51,734 nt of DNA from Scatosoma sp045588185 (GCA_045588185.1 JAZNDR010000019.1:1-51734); one strand, 5' to 3'. Counted from the stretch's first letter, positions 6,859-14,153 are shown. Numbers and translations: made by a program. The notes: generated by a model not told the origin, from the sequence alone.

Positions 6859-7806
6859 ATGAAATATATTGAATTGACTATCCATACCACCACCGAAGCA
6901 AGTGAAATTCTTTCGGATATTATGTGGAATTATACCGATTACGGCGTGACCATTTGCGACCGCGCTGATATTATCGCTCTGCAAACCGCCAAGGAAACTA
7001 CTTTTTGGGATTATATGGACGACGATCTGACGAGCGAAAAACAGTCGGACGTGTTGGTAAAGTGCTATATCGCCGAGGATATTGCAGGCGAAACTATACC
7101 CGCCATTTTGCGGGATATCCGCGAGGCGCAGGAGCGCAGTGAGGGCTTCGTGCCGTTCGGGACTTTGGAAGACACCAAGCGCGTCGTGGACGGGGACGAT
7201 TGGATTGACGTATGGAAAAAGCATTTTAGACCCATTCATTTGGGGAAAATCGTGGTCGTGCCCGAATGGATAGAATATACGCCCGAAAAGGACGAGAAAG
7301 TCGTGTTGCTCGATTCGAATATGGCGTTCGGTACGGGCGAGCACGAAACGACTTCTATGTGCGTAGAACTGATGCAGGGCTTCATTGAACCCAAATCGGT
7401 GTGTATCGACGTGGGGTGCGGGAGCGGAATTTTAGGAATTTCCGCGTTAAAGCTGGGCGCAGGCAAGGCGTATTTGACGGATATCGACCCTATTGCCGTT
7501 GAAAGCTCGCTCCATAACTGTCAGCTTAACGGCGTGGCGGAGAACGCGGTGGTAGCGCATTCAAACCTGCTCGACGACACGGCGGTGCAAGGGGATATCA
7601 TGATGGCGAACATTACGGGCGAGGTGTTAAAAATGCTCGCGCCGTCTATTCCGAAGAACCTCAAACCGGACGGCGTGTTGATTTTAAGCGGAATCATCGA
7701 AAGCCGTTTGGAAATGGTAAAATCGGCGTACGAAGCCGTGGGAATGGAAGTCGTATTAGAAAAGCGCAAGGGCGAGTGGTTCGCTTTGGTGTTGAAGCAT
7801 AGGTGA
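6859..7806 (+). CDS. prmA: ribosomal protein L11 methyltransferase
   Basis: PrmA methylates lysines and the N terminus of ribosomal protein L11 using SAM. The 315-aa length fits. The N-terminal substrate-recognition domain begins MKYIELTIHTTTEASEILSDIM. The SAM motif I reads DVGCGSGILGI, preceded by the conserved MAFGTGEHETT segment, and motif IV reads MANITGEVL. The reading frame is open upstream, but ATG 6859 is chosen because it follows the promoter and an AAGAAGGTG SD. It is followed directly by an inverted copy of the hairpin repeat, which separates it from rsmE; prmA-rsmE-mtaB is a common Firmicutes order (established). Confidence 0.95.
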   Translation: MKYIELTIHTTTEASEILSDIMWNYTDYGVTICDRADIIALQTAKETTFWDYMDDDLTSEKQSDVLVKCYIAEDIAGETIPAILRDIREAQERSEGFVPFGTLEDTKRVVDGDDWIDVWKKHFRPIHLGKIVVVPEWIEYTPEKDEKVVLLDSNMAFGTGEHETTSMCVELMQGFIEPKSVCIDVGCGSGILGISALKLGAGKAYLTDIDPIAVESSLHNCQLNGVAENAVVAHSNLLDDTAVQGDIMMANITGEVLKMLAPSIPKNLKPDGVLILSGIIESRLEMVKSAYEAVGMEVVLEKRKGEWFALVLKHR

Positions 7807-7941
7807 CCGCTTGCGCGGTAGGGCGCAACCAGAGGTTGCTTAATAGAAGGCGTAACGCCCTTTGGGCGCGACTGCCGTCGGGGCGTAAAGGCTCTGCCTT
7901 TACAATTCGCAAGGGACAATGCCCCTTGACCCCTCGTTGGG
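7806..7941 (-). repeat. hairpin-necklace repeat copy R2
   Basis: Read on the minus strand it has the same hairpin order as R3: the CATTG-loop stem, AAAGGC-AGA-GCCTTT, GAC-GGCA-GTC, CGCCC-AAA-GGGCG, GCAACC-TCT-GGTTGC, ACCGC-GCAA-GCGGT. It begins at the last base of the prmA stop codon and ends about 26 bp before ATG 7968 of rsmE. Long minus-strand frames across 7694-8617 are antisense and repeat-derived. Confidence 0.85.
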
Positions 7942-7967
7942 TGCAATTTAAGTAGGAGAAAAGATAG

Positions 7968-8687
7968 ATGTCTACGCCAAAACGCTTTTTTGTGGATACA
8001 ATCGGGAGTACTGCCGAGCTTGTCGGCGAGGAATTTGAGCACGCGAAAAACGTGCTCCGTATCGGCGTGGGCGCGGAAGTGATTTTGCTCGATAACAGCG
8101 GGAACGAATACACCGCCGTGGTGGCGCAGGTGGAAAAGAAGCGTATGCTTTTGAATATCGTTCGAAGCGAGGTCGGCGCGCGCGAGGCAAATGCCGAGGT
8201 GTGCTTACTGTTCGGGTACTTGAAAAACGCCGATAAAAACGAGTTCATCGTACAAAAAGCGGTTGAGCTCGGCGTGAAGAAAATCGGTGTGTTTTCCTCT
8301 GCATTTTCTTCGGCGTATATGAACTCGAACAAGCTGGAACGGCTGAATAAGGTATCGAAAGAGGCGGCGAAACAGTGCTTGCGCGCGGTTGCGCCCAAAG
8401 TGGAATATTTCGATACGCTTGATAGAGCGCTACAAAGCGTTTCCGCTTGCGACAATAAATTATTCGCTTGTGAGTTTGCGGAAAAAAGCGATTTGGAAAT
8501 AGAAAAAATAAACGGCAGTACGGCGATCGTGATCGGGAGCGAGGGCGGTTTTTCCCGCGAGGAAGCGGATAATGCGAAAGCAAACGGATTTTCGTTTGTG
8601 TCGCTCGGCAAGCGCATTTTACGCGCGGAAACGGCGGCGGTATCGCTGACGGCGGTCGTAATGTTTTCGCTTGGAGAACTTCAATGA
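7968..8687 (+). CDS. rsmE: 16S rRNA (uracil1498-N3)-methyltransferase
   Basis: RsmE is a SPOUT-class methyltransferase acting on U1498 of 16S rRNA in the decoding region. The 239-aa product has the PUA-like N terminus (KRFFVDTIG, then HAKNVLRIGVGAEVIL). The SPOUT SAM-binding knot is seen as IVIGSEGGFSREEA and LGKRILRAETAAV near the C terminus. The SD is TAGGAGAAAAG. Its last four bases overlap the mtaB start (ATGA), so the two are coupled. Confidence 0.95.
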   Translation: MSTPKRFFVDTIGSTAELVGEEFEHAKNVLRIGVGAEVILLDNSGNEYTAVVAQVEKKRMLLNIVRSEVGAREANAEVCLLFGYLKNADKNEFIVQKAVELGVKKIGVFSSAFSSAYMNSNKLERLNKVSKEAAKQCLRAVAPKVEYFDTLDRALQSVSACDNKLFACEFAEKSDLEIEKINGSTAIVIGSEGGFSREEADNAKANGFSFVSLGKRILRAETAAVSLTAVVMFSLGELQ

Positions 8688-9946
8688 AAGCGGTGGTGTT
8701 TACGCTCGGCTGTAAGGTCAACGACGTGGAAAGCGGTTCGATTATTCACGCGCTCAAAGACCTGCATTACGAGGTTTCGCGGGAGTTAGAGCCGGCGGAT
8801 ATTTATATCATTAACACCTGCGCGGTAACGGCGGAAGCGGAGCGCAAAAGCCGTCAGTGTATCAATCGGGCGTTGAAATTCAATAAGAAGGCCAAAGTGA
8901 TCGTTTGCGGCTGCGCCTCGGAAAAGAACGCCGACGCGTTTTTGGAAAAGGGTGAAAATATATTCGCCGTCGTGGGAGCGAAACGGAAAAGCAAGGTCCT
9001 TGAAATCCTTTCGTCGGGCTTTGATAAAACGCACGGCGGAAAACAGGTAGAGGAAAAAGAGGGGACTTATGAGGAAATGCCCCTGCCCGAGTGCTTGAAA
9101 ACCCGCAATTTTGTTAAAATCCAAGACGGCTGTAACCGTTTTTGTTCCTATTGTATTATTCCGTTTTTACGCGGTCGGTCGCGTTCGCGCGATATGGACA
9201 GCGCGGCGGCGGAGATATTGCAAAGCAACGCGCTTGAAACGGTAGTAACGGGGATAGATATTTCCGACTACCGCGACGGAAAAGGCCGCGACCTTGCCGA
9301 TTTGCTTTACGCCGTAAAAGACGCCGATACCCGCATACGGCTCGGTTCTATGGAAGTGAGTATGATTACGCCCCGCCTGCTCGGCGCGCTGAAATCGCTG
9401 AAAAATTTTGCCCCGCAATTCCACCTTTCCCTGCAAAGCGGGTCAACCGCCGTGTTAAAGAGTATGAACCGCCACTACACGCGGGAAGAATACCTTGAAA
9501 AGTGTAAAATGATTTACGAAGCGTTCCCAAATGCGGGCATTACGACAGATATTATCGTCGGGTTTCCTACGGAAACGGAAGCGGATTTTTTACAGTCGCT
9601 TTCTATCGTGGACGAGGCGGGCTTTTCTCAAATTCATGCTTTTCCCTATTCCCCGCGCGAGGGCACGAACGCGTATAAAAAGTATAAAGAGCTTCCGTCC
9701 GCTGTTAAAAAGGAGCGGGTGGAAAGGTTATTACAAAAGGGCGCGGAGCAGAAAGAAAAGTACTTAAAAGGCTTTATCGGTAAAACGCTTACCATCGTGC
9801 CCGAACACTGTATCGACGGTTACACGGAAGGGTATGCGGAGAATTATATTCGCGTGTATATCGAGGGGAAATTAGAGAAAGCCCCCACCCGTGTACGCGT
9901 TGAAGAACTTTTCAAAGACGGCGTAAAAGCCGAAATTATACAATAA
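8684..9946 (+). CDS. mtaB: tRNA t6A37 methylthiotransferase
   Basis: MtaB converts t6A37 to ms2t6A37 in tRNAs reading ANN codons. The 420-aa protein has the UPF0004 domain with its three cluster cysteines (TLGCKVN, NTCAVT, VCGCAS). The radical-SAM cluster motif CNRFCSYC follows, then IPFLRGRSRS and a C-terminal TRAM-like region. It overlaps rsmE by 4 bp and is followed 18 bp later by the HIT gene, so rsmE-mtaB-hit is probably one transcript. Length and motifs fit MtaB better than MiaB or RimO. Confidence 0.95.
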   Translation: MKAVVFTLGCKVNDVESGSIIHALKDLHYEVSRELEPADIYIINTCAVTAEAERKSRQCINRALKFNKKAKVIVCGCASEKNADAFLEKGENIFAVVGAKRKSKVLEILSSGFDKTHGGKQVEEKEGTYEEMPLPECLKTRNFVKIQDGCNRFCSYCIIPFLRGRSRSRDMDSAAAEILQSNALETVVTGIDISDYRDGKGRDLADLLYAVKDADTRIRLGSMEVSMITPRLLGALKSLKNFAPQFHLSLQSGSTAVLKSMNRHYTREEYLEKCKMIYEAFPNAGITTDIIVGFPTETEADFLQSLSIVDEAGFSQIHAFPYSPREGTNAYKKYKELPSAVKKERVERLLQKGAEQKEKYLKGFIGKTLTIVPEHCIDGYTEGYAENYIRVYIEGKLEKAPTRVRVEELFKDGVKAEIIQ

Positions 9947-9964
9947 AACAGAGGTGTATATAGA

Positions 9965-10300
9965 ATGGAAAACTGTATCTTTTGTAAAATCATTGCGGGG
10001 GAAATTCCTTCGCCCAGACTGTACGAGGACGAGAAAATGATCGTCATTAAAGACATTGAACCGAAAGCGAAGCTGCATTATCTTTGTATCCCCCAACCAC
10101 ATTTTGCCTTGCTTCCCGATATGGACGGGGAAAAAGCGGAAACCTTGAAATACTGTTTCCAAAAAATCGCGGAAATCCATAAAGACCTCGGCTTGCAGGA
10201 CGGCTACCGCGTAATTATCAATCAAGGCGAAAACGGCGGGCAGACGGTGCATCATTTGCATATCCATTTGCTCGGCGGCGAAGTACTCGGCGGATTTTAA
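9965..10300 (+). CDS. HIT family (Hint-like) nucleotide hydrolase
   Basis: This is a 111-aa histidine-triad protein. The N terminus NCIFCKIIAGEIPS carries the two zinc-type cysteines of the Hint branch. The triad is H97-x-H99-x-H101 in VHHLHIHLLGG. Such enzymes hydrolyse purine nucleoside phosphoramidates, but the physiological substrate is unclear. It is the third gene of the rsmE operon, and its transcript would end at the hairpin at 10337-10368. Confidence 0.92.
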   Translation: MENCIFCKIIAGEIPSPRLYEDEKMIVIKDIEPKAKLHYLCIPQPHFALLPDMDGEKAETLKYCFQKIAEIHKDLGLQDGYRVIINQGENGGQTVHHLHIHLLGGEVLGGF

Positions 10301-10330
10301 AATTTAAGTATAAAAACGGAAAGCGTTGGC

Positions 10331-10370
10331 TATAATCCCTCTCGCAATACTCTTGCGGGAGGGTTTTTCT
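10331..10370 (+). promoter_or_regulatory. -10 box plus terminator hairpin carrying the SD
   Basis: TATAAT (10331-10336) directly abuts an 11-bp stem (10337-10347 with 10353-10363, one G-U pair) with loop TACTC and a T5 tail. The 3' arm includes GGGAGGG, the only SD for ATG 10371. Read-through RNA from the HIT gene should terminate here. RNA started from the local -10 would lack most of the 5' arm and leave the SD free. The -35 is poor. Confidence 0.55.
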
Positions 10371-10823
10371 ATGTACGCGTTTAAACGCTTTTTCGCTATG
10401 ATTATCGCGGGCATCGTCGCACTCGCCGCGCTCACTTTCGTTCGCGCTTTTAGTATAAGTAAATTTTCCGCACTCCAAGGCACGCGTACCTTTTATTTGT
10501 ATTCCGCGTCTTCACAAGCGTTGCGAACGGAACACTTGTCTTTACGGGATATTCCGTTCGTGCGCGGGGAAAGCGTGCGCTTAACCCAAGCTGAAAAATC
10601 CCGTTTGGGCAACAGCGCAAGCGAGATCGCGCAGTCTATCGCAAAAGACTACGGCGCAACGATCGCGGTTGAGGAAACGGCTTGCGGAACGACCTCTTAT
10701 TATGCGTATGCGCCTGCGCTTGGGAAGTGCGTTTGGGTGGGCGGACAGCCCGTGAATTTGCATATCGCCGTTTCTCAAACCGCTTGTGCTGTGGGGAGTC
10801 CTATCATTTTCGACGGATTTTAA
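10371..10823 (+). CDS. small secreted or membrane-anchored protein, unknown
   Basis: This is a 150-aa protein with one N-terminal hydrophobic segment (about residues 7-27) and a basic start MYAFKRFF, so it is either cleaved and exported or anchored facing outward. The rest is soluble: RTFYLYSASSQA, then an RLTQAEKSRLGNSASEIAQ helix, and two cysteines near the C-terminal half. I do not firmly recognise it. Its place just before a SpoIIQ-like gene recalls YwmB of the ywmB-murA-spoIID-spoIIQ cluster, but sequence support is weak. ATG 10371 is chosen over earlier in-frame codons because the SD hairpin lies directly before it. Confidence 0.6.
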   Translation: MYAFKRFFAMIIAGIVALAALTFVRAFSISKFSALQGTRTFYLYSASSQALRTEHLSLRDIPFVRGESVRLTQAEKSRLGNSASEIAQSIAKDYGATIAVEETACGTTSYYAYAPALGKCVWVGGQPVNLHIAVSQTACAVGSPIIFDGF

Positions 10824-10841
10824 AAAAGTTTTCGTCCGTAG

Positions 10842-10870
10842 GTATAAAAGAGTAAAAACGCGGAAAACAT
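10842..10870 (+). promoter_or_regulatory. possible SigF-like (forespore) promoter
   Basis: GTATA (10842-10846), 15 bp, then GGAAAACAT (10862-10870) resembles the SigF pattern GYATA-N15-GGnnAnA with one mismatch. It lies about 35 bp before the SpoIIQ-like gene, which is SigF-controlled in Bacillus (established). Confidence 0.35.
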
Positions 10871-10904
10871 TTACATACAAAAAGTTTTTCGGAGGATTGA
10901 AAAA

Positions 10905-11594
10905 ATGAAAGAACAAAACGAGAAAGAAAAAGAAAAAGAAAAGAAACCGAGAAAGAAGCTCAACAGCGAAAAACGCTTCTATCTCATCACGGCGCTCGGT
11001 TGCGCGGCGGCGCTCGTCGCTATCGTCGCGGTGGCGATTGCGGTGTCGGGCGGTAACCCCGTTGACGACAATCAGGTGTCGGGCGGCGGTTCGAGCGTGG
11101 AAAGCCCTTTGCCCGATTCGTCTGATACAGGCACGAGCGGGGACGCAGGCGACGGCGGAGAACAGGTGGGCGGTTCAACGGACGGTATGATTATGCCTTT
11201 GGAATCGGTAACTGTGCTCAACGACTACGGTTTCTATCATAACACCACGCTCAATTCGTATTACGAACATAAGGGCGTTGACTTTTCCGCGGCGGCGGGC
11301 ACGAGCGTACTTGCGGTGGACGCAGGCACGATCGAGAGTATTTATAAAGACGATATCCTGCTCGGCACGGAAATCACGGTCGATCACGGCGAGGGCGTGA
11401 AATCGGTATACCGTTTCGTGACGGAAGCAGAAGGCTTGACCGTTGGACAGACGGTAGCAAAGGGCGAGGTGATTGCAACGGTCGCGGAAGCGAACGGCAA
11501 CGAATATAAGGACGGCGCGCACCTGCATTTTGAAATCACGAAAGACGGTACGGTGGTAGACCCCGCAACCTATCTTACCTTGGAAGAGAAATAA
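10905..11594 (+). CDS. SpoIIQ-like M23 family metallopeptidase
   Basis: A lysine/glutamate-rich cytoplasmic tail (residues 1-22) is followed by one transmembrane helix (about 25-47), a Gly/Ser/Asp-rich linker and an extracellular LytM/M23 domain (about 100-229). The zinc ligands are present: H122-x3-D126 in HKGVD and H206-x-H208 in HLHFE. The domain is therefore potentially active, as in clostridial SpoIIQ and unlike Bacillus SpoIIQ. SpoIIQ works with SpoIIIAH in the engulfment channel. Assignment as SpoIIQ rather than another M23 endopeptidase rests on topology, size and the SigF-like promoter. The SD TCGGAGGATTG precedes ATG 10905. Confidence 0.75.
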   Translation: MKEQNEKEKEKEKKPRKKLNSEKRFYLITALGCAAALVAIVAVAIAVSGGNPVDDNQVSGGGSSVESPLPDSSDTGTSGDAGDGGEQVGGSTDGMIMPLESVTVLNDYGFYHNTTLNSYYEHKGVDFSAAAGTSVLAVDAGTIESIYKDDILLGTEITVDHGEGVKSVYRFVTEAEGLTVGQTVAKGEVIATVAEANGNEYKDGAHLHFEITKDGTVVDPATYLTLEEK

Positions 11595-11617
11595 TTAAAT
11601 AAGACGGACAAAACGCT

Positions 11618-11651
11618 CCGCCCCGACCTTTTTGTAAAAAGGTCGGGGCGG
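11618..11651 (+). terminator. long perfect hairpin after the M23 gene
   Basis: A perfect 16-bp stem (11618-11633 with 11636-11651) has only GT between the arms, so the effective loop includes the A/T pairs. The following T-run is interrupted (TTGCCGTTTT), so termination may be partial. Confidence 0.6.
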
Positions 11652-11687
11652 TTGCCGTTTTCAAGCATAACTGTTTTGTTTTAAGCA

Positions 11688-11729
11688 TATAATACCCTGT
11701 CCGAGAATGTTCGGACAGGGGTGTTTTTT
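11688..11729 (+). promoter_or_regulatory. -10 box plus terminator hairpin at the M1 peptidase start
   Basis: TATAAT (11688-11693) lies one base before a perfect 10-bp stem (11695-11704 with 11711-11720) followed by GTG and T6, then ATG 11730. The SD-like AGGGGTG sits at the end of the 3' arm. Transcripts from the local -10 would start inside the 5' arm and could not form the hairpin. The layout is the same as at 10331-10370. No good -35 is visible. Confidence 0.55.
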
Positions 11730-13184
11730 ATGAAAAAATTTGCTTCCGCTTTCTTATCGCTTCTCTTACTCTTTGGCTCGTTTCCCGCGCTCTCTGCTTG
11801 TAAAAAAGAACCGCAAACCCATAGCAGGTACGAGATTACCGCTGAATTCGTGCCCGAAAACAGCACGCTCACGGGCGCGGTAAAGGTTACCTTTGAAAAT
11901 ACCACTTCCGAGGAATTATCCGTCCTTAAATTCCAACTCTATCCTAATGCTTACCGTAAAGACGCATTGTATAAACCCGTTTCAAAGACGGTGGAAAACG
12001 CCGCGTATTATAACGGCGAAAGTTACGGCGAGATTGTCGTGTCGTCCGTCAACGGCGCAAAGAATTGGGAAGTTATGGGCGAGGACGAAAATATCCTCTA
12101 TGTGTACCTTGAACGCTCGCTCTTCCCCGATGAAAAGGTCGTGCTCGATATCGGGTTTATGTTGAAGCTCGCCAAAGTCAATCATCGCACGGGAATCACC
12201 GAGCACACCGTCAATTTCGGCAACGCCTTTCCTATCCTTTGCGCGTTCGAAAACGGCGGGTTTTCCGAAACCGTTTACTATTCCGACGGCGACCCGTTTG
12301 TATCCGATTGCGCCGATTATAAGCTCACCTTAAAAACTCCCAAGGAATACCTGCTTGCTTGCACGGGCGAAACGGTGTCCGAACGCACCCTCGAAAGCAA
12401 AAAGGAATACACCGTTACGGCGACCAACGTGCGCGATTTTGCGTTCGTCCTCTCCGATAAATATCGCACGCTCGCCACGAGCGTAAACGGCACGCCTATC
12501 GTATACTATTACTACGCCGACGACAGCGCGCAAGAAACGCTCGCTGTCGCGGCGGAATCGTTCGCCTATTACGAACAGACCTTCGGCGATTACCCCTACG
12601 CCAGCTACACCGTGGCGCAAACGGGACTTTGCCACGGCGGAATGGAATACCCCATGCTTTCTATGATTTCGGACGATTTGACCGAAACGGAATGTCCCCG
12701 CGTAGTCGCGCACGAAACGGCGCATCAGTGGTGGTACGCGGTAGTGGGGAGCGACCAAATCACAAACGCTTGGCAGGACGAGGGCTTGGCGGAATATTCC
12801 GCTCTTGCGTTTTTTGAAAATCACGAAAAATACGGCGTCGAACGGGAAGCCGCGGTGGCGGAAGCACTCAAAGAATACCGTTCGTATTACGACGTGTACG
12901 GGAGTGTGTTGGGCAGAACGGATACGCAAATGACGAGGCATTTAAAGGACTATTTAAGCGATTACGAATACAAATGCCTGTCGTACGATAAAGCGGTGGT
13001 AATGTTCGATACTTTGCGCAAGAGCGTGGGGGATAAGAAATTTTTTGCGGGCTTGAAGAAATATTATAACGAGAATCAATTTTCAATCGCCACGCCCGAG
13101 GATATGGTGGGCGCGTTCGAACGGTCGGGCTTGGACGTCAGCGGATTTTTCGATAGTTTTTTAAGCGGAAAAGCGATATTATAG
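11730..13184 (+). CDS. M1 family metallopeptidase lipoprotein
   Basis: This 484-aa protein has a lipoprotein signal (hydrophobic residues 5-23, lipobox LSAC with C24), so it is probably anchored outside the membrane. The N-terminal beta-domain of M1 enzymes follows. The zinc site is H328-E329-x-x-H332, then E351 in QDEGLAEYS, which gives the HEXXH-x18-E spacing. CHGGMEYPM corresponds to the M1 GAMEN exopeptidase motif in altered form. It likely trims peptides at the cell surface. It is monocistronic by appearance, with a hairpin before it and the FmdB promoter right after it. Confidence 0.88.
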   Translation: MKKFASAFLSLLLLFGSFPALSACKKEPQTHSRYEITAEFVPENSTLTGAVKVTFENTTSEELSVLKFQLYPNAYRKDALYKPVSKTVENAAYYNGESYGEIVVSSVNGAKNWEVMGEDENILYVYLERSLFPDEKVVLDIGFMLKLAKVNHRTGITEHTVNFGNAFPILCAFENGGFSETVYYSDGDPFVSDCADYKLTLKTPKEYLLACTGETVSERTLESKKEYTVTATNVRDFAFVLSDKYRTLATSVNGTPIVYYYYADDSAQETLAVAAESFAYYEQTFGDYPYASYTVAQTGLCHGGMEYPMLSMISDDLTETECPRVVAHETAHQWWYAVVGSDQITNAWQDEGLAEYSALAFFENHEKYGVEREAAVAEALKEYRSYYDVYGSVLGRTDTQMTRHLKDYLSDYEYKCLSYDKAVVMFDTLRKSVGDKKFFAGLKKYYNENQFSIATPEDMVGAFERSGLDVSGFFDSFLSGKAIL

Positions 13185-13195
13185 GTAAAAAACGG

Positions 13196-13224
13196 TTGCA
13201 AAAAAGTCGGTTAAGGACTATAAT
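13196..13224 (+). promoter_or_regulatory. promoter of the zinc-ribbon gene (TTGCAA type)
   Basis: TTGCAA (13196-13201) and TATAAT (13219-13224) are separated by exactly 17 bp. Confidence 0.8.
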
Positions 13225-13254
13225 ATAGCTATCCAAAGAAACGGGAGCAAAAAA

Positions 13255-13452
13255 ATGCCTTTTTTACAATACAAATGCGAAAAATGCGGAAAGCGGTTTG
13301 ACGAGCTGGTAAAATCGTATTTAGACGAAGTAACCTGCCCCGACTGCAAAACAAAAGCGATACGGGACTATTCAGGGGATATCTATTCGGCGACGGGCAA
13401 GCCGACGAAGAAATGCTCGGGGAACTGCAAAACCTGCGGCGGTTGCCGTTAA
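13255..13452 (+). CDS. FmdB-type zinc ribbon protein
   Basis: This is a 65-aa protein. The ribbon is formed by CEKCGK (residues 8-13) and CPDC further on. A second cysteine cluster at the C terminus, CSGNCKTCGGC, goes beyond the usual FmdB core. FmdB-family ribbons are putative regulators with no settled biochemical role. It has its own promoter, the SD CGGGAG, and a terminator directly after the stop, so it is a single-gene unit. Confidence 0.85.
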   Translation: MPFLQYKCEKCGKRFDELVKSYLDEVTCPDCKTKAIRDYSGDIYSATGKPTKKCSGNCKTCGGCR

Positions 13453-13487
13453 AAAGTGCGCGTGCAAGCGCACTTTTATTTTTTTAA
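13452..13487 (+). terminator. intrinsic terminator after the FmdB-type gene
   Basis: AAAAGTGCGC (13452-13461) and GCGCACTTTT (13468-13477) close loop GTGCAA, followed by ATTTTTTTT. Confidence 0.85.
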
Positions 13488-13497
13488 TGAAAATGCG

Positions 13498-13526
13498 TTG
13501 ACTTTATTCAAAAAATTGCGTATAAT
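13498..13526 (+). promoter_or_regulatory. strong promoter of the structured RNA
   Basis: TTGACT (13498-13503) and TATAAT (13521-13526) are separated by 17 bp. The predicted start is about 13533, the first base of the RNA's closing helix. Confidence 0.85.
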
Positions 13527-13532
13527 AAAAAT

Positions 13533-13717
13533 GCCAAACCACAATTTAATTTTACCCAAATACACAACCTACGGGTATAGCTTTGGTAGAGCTATACCTC
13601 CGTCGTGTTTTACACTAAGACCGTAGGGTGTATAGGTAAATGTGGTTTGGCGACTCGCGACAAAAGGTGTATGTTCTATATGCCGTTTGTCGAAAGTCAA
13701 ACGGCATTTTATTTTTA
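13533..13717 (+). ncRNA. candidate novel structured RNA, about 180 nt
   Basis: The region has no credible reading frame and folds by eye. P1 is 13533-13543 with 13641-13651 (11 bp, perfect). P2 is 13551-13556 with 13635-13640. P3 is 13560-13565 with 13628-13633. P4 is 13568-13574 with 13621-13627 (7 bp). At the tip are P5, GTATAGCT/AGCTATAC (13575-13582 with 13590-13597), and a small hairpin GTGT-TTT-ACAC (13605-13615). Bulges lie almost only on the 5' strand. A linker leads to a terminator, ATGCCGTTTG/CAAACGGCAT (13680-13689 with 13698-13707), with a GAAA cap and a T-run. A second GTGTAT at 13667-13672 could compete with P3. It lacks the 6S central bubble, the SRP GGAA loop and T-box motifs, so no class is assigned. 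Confidence 0.7.
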
Positions 13718-13730
13718 TGGAGGCAAAAAA

Positions 13731-14012
13731 ATGGAATTTACGAAAGATGAGCAAGGTGTGGTAGCGAGATTATACGAAGCGTATAAAAAAGAGAATTTGG
13801 AAAAGGAAGAAGAGGACATCAAAGTCTTGCAAGACCAAAAAAGAATGAAAAACATTGCGCTTCGGTTTCGTTTGATGCTTACGGAACAAGAGAAAGAGGA
13901 GTTCAATGTATATGTAAAAATGCGGGATTATTATGAGGAAATGAAAATTCGGGAAGCCTACGACGAGGGATACAAAACGGCAATGAAAGCGGTCTTTGAG
14001 GGATTGAGATAA
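13731..14012 (+). CDS. small highly charged helical protein, unknown
   Basis: This 93-aa product is dominated by Glu, Lys and Arg and is predicted by eye to be almost wholly helical, with a coiled-coil-like stretch (about residues 10-50) and a second helical pair ending in AMKAVFEGLR. It has no signal peptide or cysteines. The layout (an EEKEEF-type helix, then an ...YDEGYKTA... segment) recalls small DUF6809-like Firmicutes proteins, but this is a loose resemblance. ATGGAGG at 13717-13723 is the SD. The terminator of the structured RNA lies just upstream, so expression depends on read-through or on that RNA. Confidence 0.65.
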   Translation: MEFTKDEQGVVARLYEAYKKENLEKEEEDIKVLQDQKRMKNIALRFRLMLTEQEKEEFNVYVKMRDYYEEMKIREAYDEGYKTAMKAVFEGLR

Positions 14013-14016
14013 AACC

Positions 14017-14061
14017 AGCAACGAAAAACGCACTCGGTCGAGTGCGTTTTTCGTTGCTTTT
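14017..14061 (+). terminator. very long perfect terminator hairpin
   Basis: A perfect 19-bp stem (14017-14035 with 14040-14058) closes loop GGTC and is followed by TTTT. The remaining 14062-14153 is A-rich leader. I see no CIRCE or CtsR operator and no clear promoter for clpB there. Confidence 0.85.
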
Positions 14062-14153
14062 AAAAAAAGTTTTTTACGAATAGTTTAAAAGTAAGGAAAT
14101 AAGTTTACAAATAAAACGAAAACAAAAACAAACAAAAATAAGGAGTAACGGTT

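Noticed and set aside
7694..8617. 307-codon minus-strand frame
   Set aside because: It is antisense to prmA and rsmE and runs through repeat R2; composition is that of a shadow frame in GC-skewed coding DNA.
13568..13627. Possible tRNA gene inside the structured RNA
   Set aside because: A D-arm-like hairpin and 7-bp helix are present, but only 46 nt lie between the helix strands, and no T-loop or anticodon arm can be drawn.
13533..13717. 6S RNA or SRP RNA
   Set aside because: There is no large central bubble as in 6S and no GGAA-capped SRP helix 8; helices are asymmetric with a three-way junction.
14013..14153. CIRCE or CtsR heat-shock operator before clpB
   Set aside because: The CACTC...GAGTG inverted repeat here is part of a 19-bp terminator with a 4-nt loop; it lacks the CIRCE 9-bp spacing.
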